Positions 1 to 8,211 are shown, counted from the stretch's first letter. The stretch is DNA of 64,000 nucleotides from Patescibacteria group bacterium (GCA_018817125.1 JAHIUN010000012.1:1-64000), one strand, 5' to 3'. Notes: generated by a model not told the origin, from the letters alone. Translations and numbers: made by a program.

Positions 1-216
1 GTTAGACACGCTGATATAAGGAGACCATGACGGGAGTTACGGTTCATGATCCCCCGGGGCTTTTGCTACTCCGAAGTTACATCGGAGTAGAAAGAGAAAT
101 GAGATCACAGAAAAAGGACGCTGCCGGCGCCGTCAGGCGACGGAAAGAACGGCAGGAAGATATAAGCTGAAGGGGTCAGGGTCTGCTTTGTGCCGGAGAT
201 TGGTTATTGGGCGGGG
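1..216. other. Unassigned left-edge segment with hairpins
   Basis: No credible protein gene is visible here. The stretch is G/C-richer than most intergenic DNA in the window and holds short hairpins, for example CCGTC-aggc-GACGG near 130-143 and the palindrome at 70-86. It could be the end of a structured RNA gene that starts outside the window. I could not match it to RNase P RNA, tmRNA or SRP RNA, so it is left unassigned. Confidence 0.3.
70..86. repeat. Palindrome family A, copy 1
   Basis: TCCGAAGTTACATCGGA is a one-mismatch version of the 17-bp palindrome TCCGATGTTACATCGGA, found again at 52083-52099, 53854-53870 and 54279-54295. The arms are 8 nt around one central base. Confidence 0.7.
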
Positions 217-852
217 TTAGTTTTTCTTAAAATCCAATAATCTTTTTGCGTCTTCATCCTCTACCTGACTGAATTCATCGTAAAACTGACCCACCGCATA
301 AAAATCATCCCGGATCTCCGGGCATATTATTTCATCCACTTCTTTTTTTAATTTTTCATAGGAATCCGCGGCTGCCACCGGAACGGCGAGAATGATTTTT
401 TTGGGTTTTTGAGATCGGATATAGTGAATGGCTGCAGAAGTGGTAAAACCCGTAGCGATTCCGTCATCCACAATGATAACGATTTTGTTTTTTAGATCAG
501 GCGGAATCGGATCGCCCCGATAGTCTTCGTAACGGCGTTTAATGACGTGTTTCAGGCGTTTGGCCTCATCGTCGATATGCGATTGCGGGATACCATAGGC
601 AGACAGCACCTTCTGATTCACCTGGACGGAACCATCCGGAGCCACCGAACCAATCGCGTATTCGTCATTCCCCGGCGCGCCGATTTTTTTGGTCACCACG
701 ATATCAAGAGGAACTTTCAGTTCATCCCGAAGGACCGCGCCCATTTCTAAAGCGCCGCGGGGAATGGCCAGGATGATGACATCCTTTTTACCCTTGTATT
801 TCTCAAGTTCGGGGAGGAGCTTTTTGGCTGCATCGTATCGGTCTTTAAACAT
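217..852 (-). CDS. Phosphoribosyltransferase (COG1926-like)
   Basis: A 211-residue protein of the type I phosphoribosyltransferase fold. The PRPP-binding loop is visible as VIIVDDGIATGFTTSAAI in the C-terminal half, preceded by the VVTKKIGAPGNDEYAIGS segment typical of predicted phosphoribosyltransferases in the COG1926 group. The substrate cannot be read from sequence. I start it at the ATG complementary to 850-852 (MFKDRYDAAKKLL): the reading frame runs 19 codons further upstream, but that part is encoded by a repeat (861-922) and looks non-functional. The upp gene lies just upstream on the same strand, so a nucleotide-salvage operon is plausible. Confidence 0.8.
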   Translation of the reverse strand: MFKDRYDAAKKLLPELEKYKGKKDVIILAIPRGALEMGAVLRDELKVPLDIVVTKKIGAPGNDEYAIGSVAPDGSVQVNQKVLSAYGIPQSHIDDEAKRLKHVIKRRYEDYRGDPIPPDLKNKIVIIVDDGIATGFTTSAAIHYIRSQKPKKIILAVPVAAADSYEKLKKEVDEIICPEIRDDFYAVGQFYDEFSQVEDEDAKRLLDFKKN

Positions 853-860
853 ATTTGGCA

Positions 861-922
861 AAGTGCAAGTGACAAGTGCAAGCTTAAATGACTTTCTTCG
901 CACTTGCACTTTAAACTTGCAC
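861..922. repeat. Inverted repeat of the gtgcaagtgacaagt type (family I)
   Basis: The arms AAGTGCAAGTG (861-871) and CACTTGCACTT (901-911) are perfect complements, and a further AGTGCAAG-type word follows. A related copy lies at 60720-60784 between two other minus-strand genes. Confidence 0.75.
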
Positions 923-1608
923 TATTTTTTAGTGTTATTAATCATCTCCCCCACCCCACCCAGGCCAGGATAAATAAAATCATCTTTGGTCAGTCCTTTA
1001 TCAAGTCGGGCTGCATAAAGTGAGAGGGGCGCTTTGATCTTTTGCAGTCGTTTTACATACTGAGGAGTGATTACTAAATTGACGACAACAAATTTTTTTG
1101 GTTTTCCGTATTTCTTCTGATAAAAATTCACCACTTCTTCAACACTTCCGCCTGTAGCGCCCATGGGGTCAGGAATAAAGACAATAGCACCTTTGACACT
1201 CCCGCCGATTTTGGACCCCGACAGCTTGCTTCCCTCCACGCCGGACGCGGTTTCAATCCGCTGGCTCATAATGTGATCCTGGCGCACGGATTTTGGATTT
1301 AGAATTTCGGTAAATTTAAGGTAAAACTGATGAGAGGGCTGGATGCCGGCGCGGATAACATCCGCCACCACGACTTTCTGATTTTTTTTAAACACCTTCC
1401 CCTTCCAAATGCCTCGCGGATCTTTGGCCGTGATACGAGTTTTAAAACTACCAGACACTTGTTCCAGCTCCTGATCGACGATTACTCCAAACAGATTGCT
1501 ATAGAGCGCAGTAATCAGCTGACTTATTTGCGGCTGAAGAGTGGAAGGCTGTCCGAGTTTGGCTAAAAGGGATAAGTTGTATGGCGTATCGAAAATCGTT
1601 TTTTTCAT
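922..1608 (-). CDS. upp: Uracil phosphoribosyltransferase
   Basis: Uracil phosphoribosyltransferase converts uracil and PRPP to UMP (pyrimidine salvage, cytoplasm). Of 228 residues, the PRPP-binding signature FIPDPMGATGGSVEEVV sits near residues 145-162. The C-terminus YPGLGGVGEMI resembles the uracil-binding PGLGDAGDR end of the family. Length is slightly above the usual 210. The Met-Lys-Lys start is followed by the phosphoribosyltransferase-like N-terminus without a gap. It is on the same strand as, and upstream of, the COG1926-like phosphoribosyltransferase. Other pyrimidine genes in the window are pyrF and carA. Confidence 0.75.
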   Translation of the reverse strand: MKKTIFDTPYNLSLLAKLGQPSTLQPQISQLITALYSNLFGVIVDQELEQVSGSFKTRITAKDPRGIWKGKVFKKNQKVVVADVIRAGIQPSHQFYLKFTEILNPKSVRQDHIMSQRIETASGVEGSKLSGSKIGGSVKGAIVFIPDPMGATGGSVEEVVNFYQKKYGKPKKFVVVNLVITPQYVKRLQKIKAPLSLYAARLDKGLTKDDFIYPGLGGVGEMINNTKK

Positions 1609-1669
1609 ATTTTTTCTTTTAATTTATTTTTATTTTACTGCATATTGTTAGAAGATTAAACACCAAACC

Positions 1670-1678
1670 TGCTATAAT
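1670..1678 (+). promoter_or_regulatory. Extended -10 promoter for the 1720 gene
   Basis: TGCTATAAT is a TGn-extended -10 hexamer 42 bases before the ATG. No good -35 element is present. Confidence 0.45.
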
Positions 1679-1719
1679 ATCGTCATAAAAAAATATTGAT
1701 ATCTGCTTAATAGCTAATT

Positions 1720-2757
1720 ATGGAACATACTTATTCTTCTGTATTTTTGGAAAGCTTGGGGCACGCGCTGATGATTGCAGTGTTTGTGTTTGCCATGATG
1801 GTTTTAGTGGATTATCTGAACGTTCTCTCTAGAGGCAAAATGAATAAGGCGATTGGAGGAGGGCATCTTCGTCAGTACTCGCTGACTTCTTTTTTAGGCT
1901 CGATCCCCGGCTGTCTTGGCTCTTTTACCAATGTGTCGTTTTACGCACATGGCCTGATTACTTTTGGCGCCATTACTGCCGGCATGCTTGCTACTTCCGG
2001 TGATGAAGCCTTTGTGATGCTGGCGCTTTTTCCAAAAGAAGCTTTGCTTTTATTCGGGATACTGTTTGTGGTAGGAATTGCCGGCGGAGGGGTGACGGAC
2101 ACTATAATCAAACGATTTAAAATCAAAACTAATGCCTATTGCTGTGAAGAAGATGTGCTGCATAAAGAAGAAAAAATATTATTATTCGACAAAAAAGCAT
2201 TGTACCACTTGTCGGCACAACGATTGTTGATTTTAGTTCTTTTATTTGTATCAGGAATATTGTTAGCGATGGGTAAAATCGGTCATGAGAAAGGCTGGAA
2301 TTGGATAACGGTGACCTTTATGACCATTATCGTGCTGACCTTTTTGATTTTTGTGTCGGTGCCGGAGCATTATTTAAAAGAACATATTTGGAAACATATT
2401 GTTAAAAAGCATTTGCTCAAAGTATTCCTGTGGTCACTTTTTGCTATTCTGATCGTTCATTTTGGCCTGGAGCTTTTGAACCTGGAAGCATTTATTAAAG
2501 GTAATATGCTCTGGATTCTTTTGCTATCGGCCTTTCTTGGACTTATTCCGGAATCCGGGCCTCATTTAATATTTGTGATGATGTTCAGCCAGGGGCTTAT
2601 TCCTTTTTCGGTCTTGCTAACAAGCTCGATTGTGCAGGACGGCCACGGGATGCTCCCTATGCTTTCTTATTCGGTCAGAGACTCTCTTTTGGTTAAAATA
2701 TTTAACTTAGCGATCGGATTGATCGTGGGAGGAATCGTTTATGCTATTGGATTTTAA
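1720..2757 (+). CDS. Putative 10-TM heavy-metal (manganese/arsenic-type) exporter
   Basis: A 345-residue integral membrane protein with about ten hydrophobic helices. The N-terminal helix pair has the charged VDYLN turn, followed by the GSIPGCLGSF and SGDEAFVML segments and, in the second half, SAFLGLIPESGPHLIFV and SSIVQDGHGMLPML. These paired half-site motifs are those of the family called putative 10TM heavy-metal exporter or putative manganese transporter (PF11449). The motifs are visible; the metal is unknown. A His/Asp/Cys-rich loop (NAYCCEEDVLHKEE, about residues 137-150) may face the cytoplasm. thpR follows after three bases, so the two are probably cotranscribed. Confidence 0.75.
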   Translation: MEHTYSSVFLESLGHALMIAVFVFAMMVLVDYLNVLSRGKMNKAIGGGHLRQYSLTSFLGSIPGCLGSFTNVSFYAHGLITFGAITAGMLATSGDEAFVMLALFPKEALLLFGILFVVGIAGGGVTDTIIKRFKIKTNAYCCEEDVLHKEEKILLFDKKALYHLSAQRLLILVLLFVSGILLAMGKIGHEKGWNWITVTFMTIIVLTFLIFVSVPEHYLKEHIWKHIVKKHLLKVFLWSLFAILIVHFGLELLNLEAFIKGNMLWILLLSAFLGLIPESGPHLIFVMMFSQGLIPFSVLLTSSIVQDGHGMLPMLSYSVRDSLLVKIFNLAIGLIVGGIVYAIGF

Positions 2758-2760
2758 GTT

Positions 2761-3270
2761 ATGCGTTTATTTATTGCCATCGCCGTCCCCCATCAGCTGT
2801 ACCGGTACTGCCAACAGCTACAGAGCCGGTATCCTGACCTTAGAATGACAAGGGAATTTCATTTAACCCTCCAGTTTTTAGGTGATGAGATTGAGGATGA
2901 GCGACCTGTTATCGACACACTTTCCAAAATCCCCTTCAGGCCATTTGATATTAAAATGGGAGATATAATCCCTTTCCCCAACGCTCTCAAGCCCAGAGGA
3001 ATATGGGTTGAATGCAGGGAGTCGGATGCACTGATGCGTCTGGCGAATCAGATCCGGAAAGCGATGGAAGCAGTCGGCTATAAAGCAGACAAACCGTTCC
3101 GCGCACACATCACATTGGGGCGATATAAAAATCCGCCTCACCAAAAACCGGAAAAAATGAAGGGAGAGCCGCATATGTTTACGGTGGATAAATTTTATTT
3201 AATGGAAAGTATTTTATTGCCGCAGGGAGCCGTTTATAAAACGGTTGCCGTCTTCCAAAAGAATAATTAA
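2761..3270 (+). CDS. thpR: RNA 2',3'-cyclic phosphodiesterase (LigT/ThpR)
   Basis: A 169-residue member of the 2H phosphoesterase superfamily. Both HxTx catalytic motifs are present: HLTL in FHLTLQFLGD (near residue 38) and HITL in FRAHITLGRYK (near residue 118). The family opens 2',3'-cyclic phosphate ends of RNA, or ligates tRNA half-molecules in vitro. It starts three bases after the preceding membrane protein stop, with no ribosome-binding site of its own, suggesting translation coupled to that gene. Confidence 0.88.
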   Translation: MRLFIAIAVPHQLYRYCQQLQSRYPDLRMTREFHLTLQFLGDEIEDERPVIDTLSKIPFRPFDIKMGDIIPFPNALKPRGIWVECRESDALMRLANQIRKAMEAVGYKADKPFRAHITLGRYKNPPHQKPEKMKGEPHMFTVDKFYLMESILLPQGAVYKTVAVFQKNN

Positions 3271-3326
3271 AAGGATTGCTCAAGAATTGCCTTAGCTATT
3301 CTTTTAGCCATCCTTAAGCAATCCTT
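3271..3326. repeat. Nested inverted repeat, family F (possible terminator of thpR)
   Basis: AAGGATTGCT (3271-3280) pairs with AGCAATCCTT (3317-3326), and AAGAAT/ATTCTT nests inside. It begins directly after the thpR stop. A related element built of the same words lies at 37681-37746. Confidence 0.65.
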
Positions 3327-3329
3327 GTG

Positions 3330-3357
3330 TTGAAAAAATCCCTGTAATGCCTATACT
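3330..3357 (+). promoter_or_regulatory. Sigma-70-like promoter for the SLH gene
   Basis: TTGAAA, 16-base spacer, TATACT; the -10 ends 47 bases before the ATG at 3405. Confidence 0.55.
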
Positions 3358-3404
3358 GATAAATGTGTATATAAGTAATAGGTTTATTTCTTAAAATTAG
3401 TATT

Positions 3405-5453
3405 ATGAAAAGCAATATTATTAAACGCTTTGCCGGCGTCTTGGCCTTTTTAATGCTGGCAACTCAAATTAGCATTCCGGTTTATGCAACTACAGGAGCA
3501 TGTTCCGGGCATGATGGCGTTAACTGTAGCGCTGGAGCCGATAGTGATGGTAGCGTTATTTGTAACGACGGCTGGACAGACAGTTCCGTCGATTATGTCG
3601 GTATGGAAGATGATTGTGGAGTAGATTATGTAGCGCCTACACCAATGCTTATCAATGAACCTGAAGCCATCTCGGGTTCAGGACAGGAAGAAGAACCCCC
3701 CATGGAAACCGCTGAAGAAGATGAGGAAGATGTTGTACTGAGCGAACCTGTTGATGAAGATAATGTTGTGGATGTTGTGGAAGTCGATCTGGAAGGTGCT
3801 AGCGAGGCGGGAGGAGAGAGCCTGGTCGACCAAGCGGTCGACGACGTTTTGGCAGGTCTCGAAGGTGAATCAACCGATGACGTGGCGACAGCAATCGAGC
3901 AAGTTGGAAACACAATTAATACCCGTATCACAGTTCTCGAAAAAGAACTCGCTGCCATCCCGGTACTTTCAAGCGGCGGTTATGGCAAAAACGCGGCGCT
4001 TCACATGATGCTCCAGAAAAAGATTCGCCATCTCCATGACCTGCGAAATAAACTCCGCGCTAAAGCGCTTAAAAAATATGGAAATCTCGCGCAAAAAATT
4101 GTCAGGATCAAAAATATGCCGGCAATTTATGAAGTGCGCTGGGGGAATCTGGATAGCCACCGGCAGCCCTGCCGTTTAGTCTCGACCACTGAACTAAAAA
4201 ACGCGTTGTCCACAGGCGATGTGCCTACCTCATGTGAACCCAACCGTTATGAATACAAAGGGAAGATCACTGTGGATGTCGGACAGCTTAAAGTAAAAAA
4301 AGAAGTCTTGTTCGAAAAAAATGACAAAGTAACGGTCACGAGCGGTCAGTCGATTGAATTCAGTTCCATGATCGCCGGCCACTGGGATGGATTGGCGGTA
4401 GAATATGTACCGCCTGCAAGTGATACAAAAAAGGCTGTGAGCATTACGGTTTCGATTGGCGACCTGAAAAAAACCTATTCAGGAGCTGAAATCCTGGGCC
4501 GCAAAAAGATCGGGAACGGTCAATTTATTGAATTCAAACACTTGGGCAAAGTTCTATCCGGAGTTAACAAAGTAAATCAGGATAAATTGATTCAAAATAA
4601 GGTAACGATGGAAGAAAAAATCAGTAATCTTAGGGCTAAACTCGACCGTCTCCGCCTTATGAAAACTGTTGGCACAGGCGCTAATGAGCTGGAGGCGATT
4701 GTGGATGAGGCAGGTGAATATAATTTTGATGATGCAACGGCCGCTGAAGTAGCCAATGAAATCCAGACGGTGGTAAACGAATTGAATGACGATTCCAAGC
4801 CAGCTGACATTGCGGCAAAAGCGGCACGCCTGAAAGAAAAACTCAAAGTCGCCAAAGCCAAAACCAAATCACTTAAGTTCAAACAAAACCTTATCCCTTT
4901 TAAAGACACGGATGATGACCAATGGTACACGGATTATGTTTCCGCTGTTAAAAACCGGGGAATCATTAGCGGTTACAAGGACGCGGCCGGTAACGAACTC
5001 GGTGAATTCCGCCCGAGTAACAACATCACCGTAGCAGAGATTCTGAAAATCGCCCTTGAGACCGCGGGCAAAGGAACTGCGGTCGGCTTCCCCACCTTAG
5101 AGGCCGCTAAAAATCATTGGGCTAAAGGCTATGTAAAGAAAGGGGAGGAGCTCGGATTAGATTTAGTAAAAGGTACTGTGAATTTAAACCGGAACGCCAC
5201 CCGTGGTGAAGTGATCCGTTTAATGCTGGAAGCATTAGGAATTAAACCTGACAACATTACTAAAACCAACTTTTCCGATCTGCCACTCACTCACAAACAC
5301 GCCAAATTTATTGAATATGCCAAATCCCTTGGCATTGTGAGCGGAGACGCGGGTAAGACTACCTTCCGGCCTGACGTGCCCGTTAACCGCGCGGAAGCGG
5401 CTAAGATCGCTGATCAAATTAATAAGATTATTATCGGCGGCTGGGATAGCTAG
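3405..5453 (+). CDS. SLH-domain surface protein
   Basis: A 682-residue exported protein. Residues 1-29 form a signal peptide (basic start, hydrophobic core, VYA-type cleavage site). Residues 85-150 are a very acidic linker. The central part (150-490) has coiled-coil-like stretches around a beta-rich region. Three S-layer-homology domains occupy roughly 495-560, 565-615 and 620-680; the last ends with the typical FRPDVPVNRAEAAKI. SLH domains usually anchor proteins to wall-linked pyruvylated polysaccharide. It has its own promoter and a terminator, so it is monocistronic. The substrate or role of the central region is unknown. Confidence 0.85.
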   Translation: MKSNIIKRFAGVLAFLMLATQISIPVYATTGACSGHDGVNCSAGADSDGSVICNDGWTDSSVDYVGMEDDCGVDYVAPTPMLINEPEAISGSGQEEEPPMETAEEDEEDVVLSEPVDEDNVVDVVEVDLEGASEAGGESLVDQAVDDVLAGLEGESTDDVATAIEQVGNTINTRITVLEKELAAIPVLSSGGYGKNAALHMMLQKKIRHLHDLRNKLRAKALKKYGNLAQKIVRIKNMPAIYEVRWGNLDSHRQPCRLVSTTELKNALSTGDVPTSCEPNRYEYKGKITVDVGQLKVKKEVLFEKNDKVTVTSGQSIEFSSMIAGHWDGLAVEYVPPASDTKKAVSITVSIGDLKKTYSGAEILGRKKIGNGQFIEFKHLGKVLSGVNKVNQDKLIQNKVTMEEKISNLRAKLDRLRLMKTVGTGANELEAIVDEAGEYNFDDATAAEVANEIQTVVNELNDDSKPADIAAKAARLKEKLKVAKAKTKSLKFKQNLIPFKDTDDDQWYTDYVSAVKNRGIISGYKDAAGNELGEFRPSNNITVAEILKIALETAGKGTAVGFPTLEAAKNHWAKGYVKKGEELGLDLVKGTVNLNRNATRGEVIRLMLEALGIKPDNITKTNFSDLPLTHKHAKFIEYAKSLGIVSGDAGKTTFRPDVPVNRAEAAKIADQINKIIIGGWDS

Positions 5454-5471
5454 TGTGATCGATTCTATTCA

Positions 5472-5537
5472 AATCCCCACCGAATCCTAAGATCCTGAAC
5501 TCAATTCAGGATGACAGATGGAAGGGTGGGGATTTTT
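5472..5537 (+). terminator. Terminator with a nested family-B palindrome
   Basis: AATCCCCACC (5472-5481) pairs with GGTGGGGATT (5525-5534), followed by a T run. The loop contains the complete palindrome GATCCTGAA-ctcaa-TTCAGGATgac (5491-5515), which recurs at three other places in the window. Confidence 0.8.
5491..5515. repeat. Palindrome family B, copy 1
   Basis: ATCCTGAA and TTCAGGAT arms around a five-base loop. Other copies: 31614-31653 (inside queA), 33206-33226 and 33321-33345. Confidence 0.85.
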
Positions 5538-5552
5538 TGTGTATAAAGATAC

Positions 5553-5581
5553 TTGTTAAAAATTTTAAATTATGTTATAAT
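5553..5581 (+). promoter_or_regulatory. Promoter for the amidohydrolase gene
   Basis: TTGTTA, 17-base spacer, TATAAT; 53 bases before the ATG at 5634. Confidence 0.6.
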
Positions 5582-5633
5582 ATAATATTATTGCTGAAAT
5601 GAAAATTTAAAATTTAAAACTGAAAATTAAATA

Positions 5634-6440
5634 ATGCTTCCTATTATTCTGGTCGCCCCTCACGCCTCAAGTGTTATCCCGGAGCCCTTGCGAGACCGAT
5701 ACGCCTTAAGCGGTGAAGAAATCTGGCGATGCAGTGACCGGTTTACCGATGAGCTCAATGAATTCACCTGCCCTTATGCCAAACACACGGCGGAGGTCAA
5801 TCGACTGGTTTGTGATATGAACCGTGCACCGAATACTGAATATTCGTTTCGGGAATTTGATTTTTACGGTCAAAAAGTTTTTGAAGACGATCGGGAGTTA
5901 ACCGTGAATGAAAAGGAGAATTTACTGATGCAATATTGGTATCCTTTTCATCAGGAAATCGTTCATAGTATTCAGGAGCTCGATAAAGACGGGGCTGAAG
6001 TGATTTTACTGGTGGATTACCACAATACCGCCGGTGACCATGCCCTGAACAGCAACAATGATTATATGACGAGCATGATTTTTTCGAATCTTGGTTCTGA
6101 GGACGCTTATGAGAATCAGGAAGGACTATCGATTCCTTATGATTATTTATTTGAGTTGCAGAATTTTATCGATGAAGGCATTGGTATTTCAGCCGAAATC
6201 AATCGTATTTATAAGGGGGGATACAATTTGTACTGGTACACTCATTTAAAAAATATTTTGAATCTGAACGCTAAAATCTATGCCATTCAAATCGAATACA
6301 ATCTGGATTATGTCTTTAATCCAATCAGCCAGACTTTTGACCGTAAGGCGCTTGGCCTGATCCAGGAGTCTTTGAACAGAGGCCTGGAAGCCATGTATAA
6401 CAAAATCCTTAATAAAAAAATGGTTTCTATGAAAGCTTAG
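5634..6440 (+). CDS. N-formylglutamate amidohydrolase-family protein
   Basis: A 268-residue protein. The N-terminus LPIILVAPHASSVIPEPL, then SDRFTDELNEF and AEVNRLVCDMNRAPN, match the conserved blocks of the FGase family (PF05013), a zinc-peptidase-like fold. The His in APHAS and the Asp in SDRFTDE are candidate metal or catalytic residues, and LVDYHNT supplies a further His. No histidine-degradation genes are nearby, so N-formylglutamate need not be the substrate; a general amidohydrolase role is safer. Its 3' end overlaps the convergent ferritin-like gene by four bases. Confidence 0.75.
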   Translation: MLPIILVAPHASSVIPEPLRDRYALSGEEIWRCSDRFTDELNEFTCPYAKHTAEVNRLVCDMNRAPNTEYSFREFDFYGQKVFEDDRELTVNEKENLLMQYWYPFHQEIVHSIQELDKDGAEVILLVDYHNTAGDHALNSNNDYMTSMIFSNLGSEDAYENQEGLSIPYDYLFELQNFIDEGIGISAEINRIYKGGYNLYWYTHLKNILNLNAKIYAIQIEYNLDYVFNPISQTFDRKALGLIQESLNRGLEAMYNKILNKKMVSMKA

Positions 6441-6925
6441 CGAGCTGCTTCGATATCTTCTACCAATGTCTGTAAATCGTCTTCGTGCTCGATCTCATCT
6501 TTCAGGATTTCCAGTGCAATCTGATAGGTAATCGGATCTTTATCTTTGGTCATGTCGACTAATTTGCTATACGCATCAATGGCGCATTGCTCACCTTTGA
6601 TGTTTTGATCGAGGATTTTCAAGACAGCTGGATCAAGGGGGGCCATATAACCGCAACCCGATTTCTCAAACCATTCCTTCGGGTCTAAAATCGGTGTACC
6701 GTCCAGTTGCAGAATGCGGTCGGCAAGCATGCCGGCATGACGTAATTCATCACCTGCATGTTCGGTCAGTTCTGCAACAGCGGAATCTTTCATGGCTCCT
6801 TTTACGATTTTGGCACCTACCCAATACTGATAATAAGCCAGCCATTCATCGGCCAGGGCTTCATTTAATTTTTCGATGAGTTCCTTTACATCCATTTTAA
6901 CGAGTGAAAGTCCTTTGGTTCCCAT
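6437..6925 (-). CDS. Ferritin-like di-iron protein (bacterioferritin/Dps-like)
   Basis: A 162-residue four-helix-bundle protein. Di-iron ligand motifs are visible: E in ADEWLAYYQYW (helix A), ExxH in GDELRHAG (helix B), E in KGEQCAIDAY (helix C) and ExxH in KDEIEHEDDL (helix D). It most likely stores iron or protects against peroxide. The start at 6925 gives MGTKGLSLVK before the bundle; a second in-frame ATG at 6895 (MDVKELIEK) is also possible and neither has a ribosome-binding site. It converges with the preceding gene with a four-base overlap. Confidence 0.85.
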   Translation of the reverse strand: MGTKGLSLVKMDVKELIEKLNEALADEWLAYYQYWVGAKIVKGAMKDSAVAELTEHAGDELRHAGMLADRILQLDGTPILDPKEWFEKSGCGYMAPLDPAVLKILDQNIKGEQCAIDAYSKLVDMTKDKDPITYQIALEILKDEIEHEDDLQTLVEDIEAAR

Positions 6926-6969
6926 AATGATAATTGGTTATTTTAATGCCTGTTTATTATAGAGATTTC

Positions 6970-7156
6970 TCAAAAAAACTCAAACAGATCATTGTTGACT
7001 TCTGTCATACATCTCACCTCAAAAATCTCAGGTCCAATATTTTCTTTGGACTGAGTCCGAATCTGAAATCCTGATAGCAATTTTGCCTTTTGGCTCAGTA
7101 AAAAAATAGACATAGCCCTTTTGCATCAGGTCACTGACGACGATTTTGGTTTTCAT
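6970..7156 (-). pseudogene. Decayed small conserved gene with two frameshifts
   Basis: From an ATG at 7156 the first frame reads MKTKIVVSDLMQKGYVYFF followed by TEPKGK, then runs to an early TGA at 7028. From there the +1/+2 frames continue with QDFRFGLSPKKILDLRFL and finally FEVRCMTEVNNDLFEFF. From memory, this order (sector-like N-terminus, TEPxGK, LTPKEML-type block, FGG-YMTD-type block) resembles a small uncharacterised CPR protein of about 60-90 residues. The resemblance is recalled, not searched. It lies upstream of the ferritin-like gene on the same strand. Confidence 0.4.
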
Positions 7157-7251
7157 TTTCTTAAATTGAATTAATTTTATTTTAACATGTGGATTAAATT
7201 TTATTTACAAAAACTCCTCCATTGTCTACAATACTACCGCCCTGAAAGGGA

Positions 7252-7378
7252 CCCCCGGAAAATGCGAGCGTAGTCCCGCTTGCGGGACGAGCAGTATTTT
7301 ATGGGGAAAAGGAGGCATTCATGTAAGCTGAAGTTTCGATCGAAGATTGAAACATAAGCTGGAATGCAATGACGACAC
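7252..7378 (+). other. tRNA-Asp leader: two-hairpin element L, copy 1
   Basis: Hairpin 1 pairs CCCCGGAAAAT (7253-7263) with ATTTTATGGGG (7296-7306), and its apex carries a second perfect palindrome GTCCCGC-tt-GCGGGAC (7273-7288). Hairpin 2 is closed by GCATTC (7315-7320) and GAATGC (7362-7367) and holds GTTTCGATC-gaa-GATTGAAAC (7333-7353). The sequence then reads GACG shortly before the tRNA. Two homologous copies precede tRNAs at 57522 and 57746. Confidence 0.7.
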
Positions 7379-7455
7379 GGAGCGGTAGTTCAGTTGGTTA
7401 GAACGCCTGCCTGTCACGCAGGAGGTCGCGGGTTCGAGTCCCGTCCGTTCCGCCA
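7379..7455 (+). tRNA. tRNA-Asp (GTC), CCA encoded
   Basis: Cloverleaf with acceptor GGAGCGG/CCGTTCC, anticodon arm CCTGC-ctGTCac-GCAGG, T-arm with GGTTCGAGTC and encoded CCA. A hairpin followed by T residues comes directly after. Confidence 0.96.
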
Positions 7456-7457
7456 TT

Positions 7458-7486
7458 AAAAACGACTCATTTATGAGGCGTTTTTT
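7458..7486 (+). terminator. Terminator after tRNA-Asp
   Basis: AAAAACG-a-CTCAT-tt-ATGAG-g-CGTTTTTT, three bases after the tRNA CCA end. Confidence 0.8.
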
Positions 7487-7508
7487 AATTTTATGCTAAA
7501 ATGGGTAT

Positions 7509-8195
7509 ATGAAAAGGGGGAAGCAAAAACATCTGAGCATATTTATTATTTTGATCGTCATTTTTGGCGTTGTGCTGACCTATTTTTTGACTAGAGATAA
7601 TGATTTAAAAGAGGTCAATAGCGTCCAGATCATTGAAATCAGGAACTATGAAGGAAAAGATCTGTCATCGGTTTATGATTTTAGGGAAAATTCGATAAAA
7701 GGACCTCAGTATGTCGACCTTGATGGCTATCGCCTGCAGATTGCCGGCCTGGTGGATGATCCTGTGGAATTTTTATACGACGAGATTGTTAATAATTATG
7801 AGCCGGAGAAGAAAGTGGTTACCCTTAACTGCGTTGAAGGGTGGTCCGCCACTATTTTATGGGAGGGTATCCGCTTAAAAGACCTTTTTTCCGGCATAAA
7901 GATCAAGCCGGAGGCCAACACGATCATTTTTTATGCAGCGGATGGCTACAGTACCTCCTTCCCCATAGAATACATAATGGATAATAATATTATTATCGCT
8001 TATAAAATGAATGACGCGTTTTTATTGCCCGAGAGAGGCTTCCCTTTTCAATTGGTAGCGGAGAGCAAATGGGGCTATAAATGGATTAAATGGATCGAAA
8101 GAATTGAGTTCTCTGACAATCCTGATTATCGAGGGTTCTGGGAGAAGCGAGGGTATTCAAATTCAGGTGATTTAAATAAATCGTTTTTTGATTAA
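7509..8195 (+). CDS. Membrane-anchored molybdopterin-binding oxidoreductase domain protein
   Basis: A 228-residue protein with one N-terminal membrane helix (residues 10-28), so the domain faces outside. The rest matches the sulfite-oxidase/YedY molybdopterin fold (PF00174): YRLQIAGLVDDPVEF, then VVTLNCVEGW with the Cys that would bind molybdenum, LKDLF, YAADGYSTSFPIEYI and the C-terminal GYKWIKWIERIEF. No molybdopterin-synthesis gene is in the window. corA starts 17 bases later on the same strand, probably in the same transcript. Confidence 0.8.
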   Translation: MKRGKQKHLSIFIILIVIFGVVLTYFLTRDNDLKEVNSVQIIEIRNYEGKDLSSVYDFRENSIKGPQYVDLDGYRLQIAGLVDDPVEFLYDEIVNNYEPEKKVVTLNCVEGWSATILWEGIRLKDLFSGIKIKPEANTIIFYAADGYSTSFPIEYIMDNNIIIAYKMNDAFLLPERGFPFQLVAESKWGYKWIKWIERIEFSDNPDYRGFWEKRGYSNSGDLNKSFFD

Positions 8196-8211
8196 TTAAA
8201 TATTCAGGCCA

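Noticed and set aside
1-216. RNase P RNA, tmRNA or rRNA end
   Set aside because: None of the conserved core sequences of these RNAs could be found; only short hairpins are visible.
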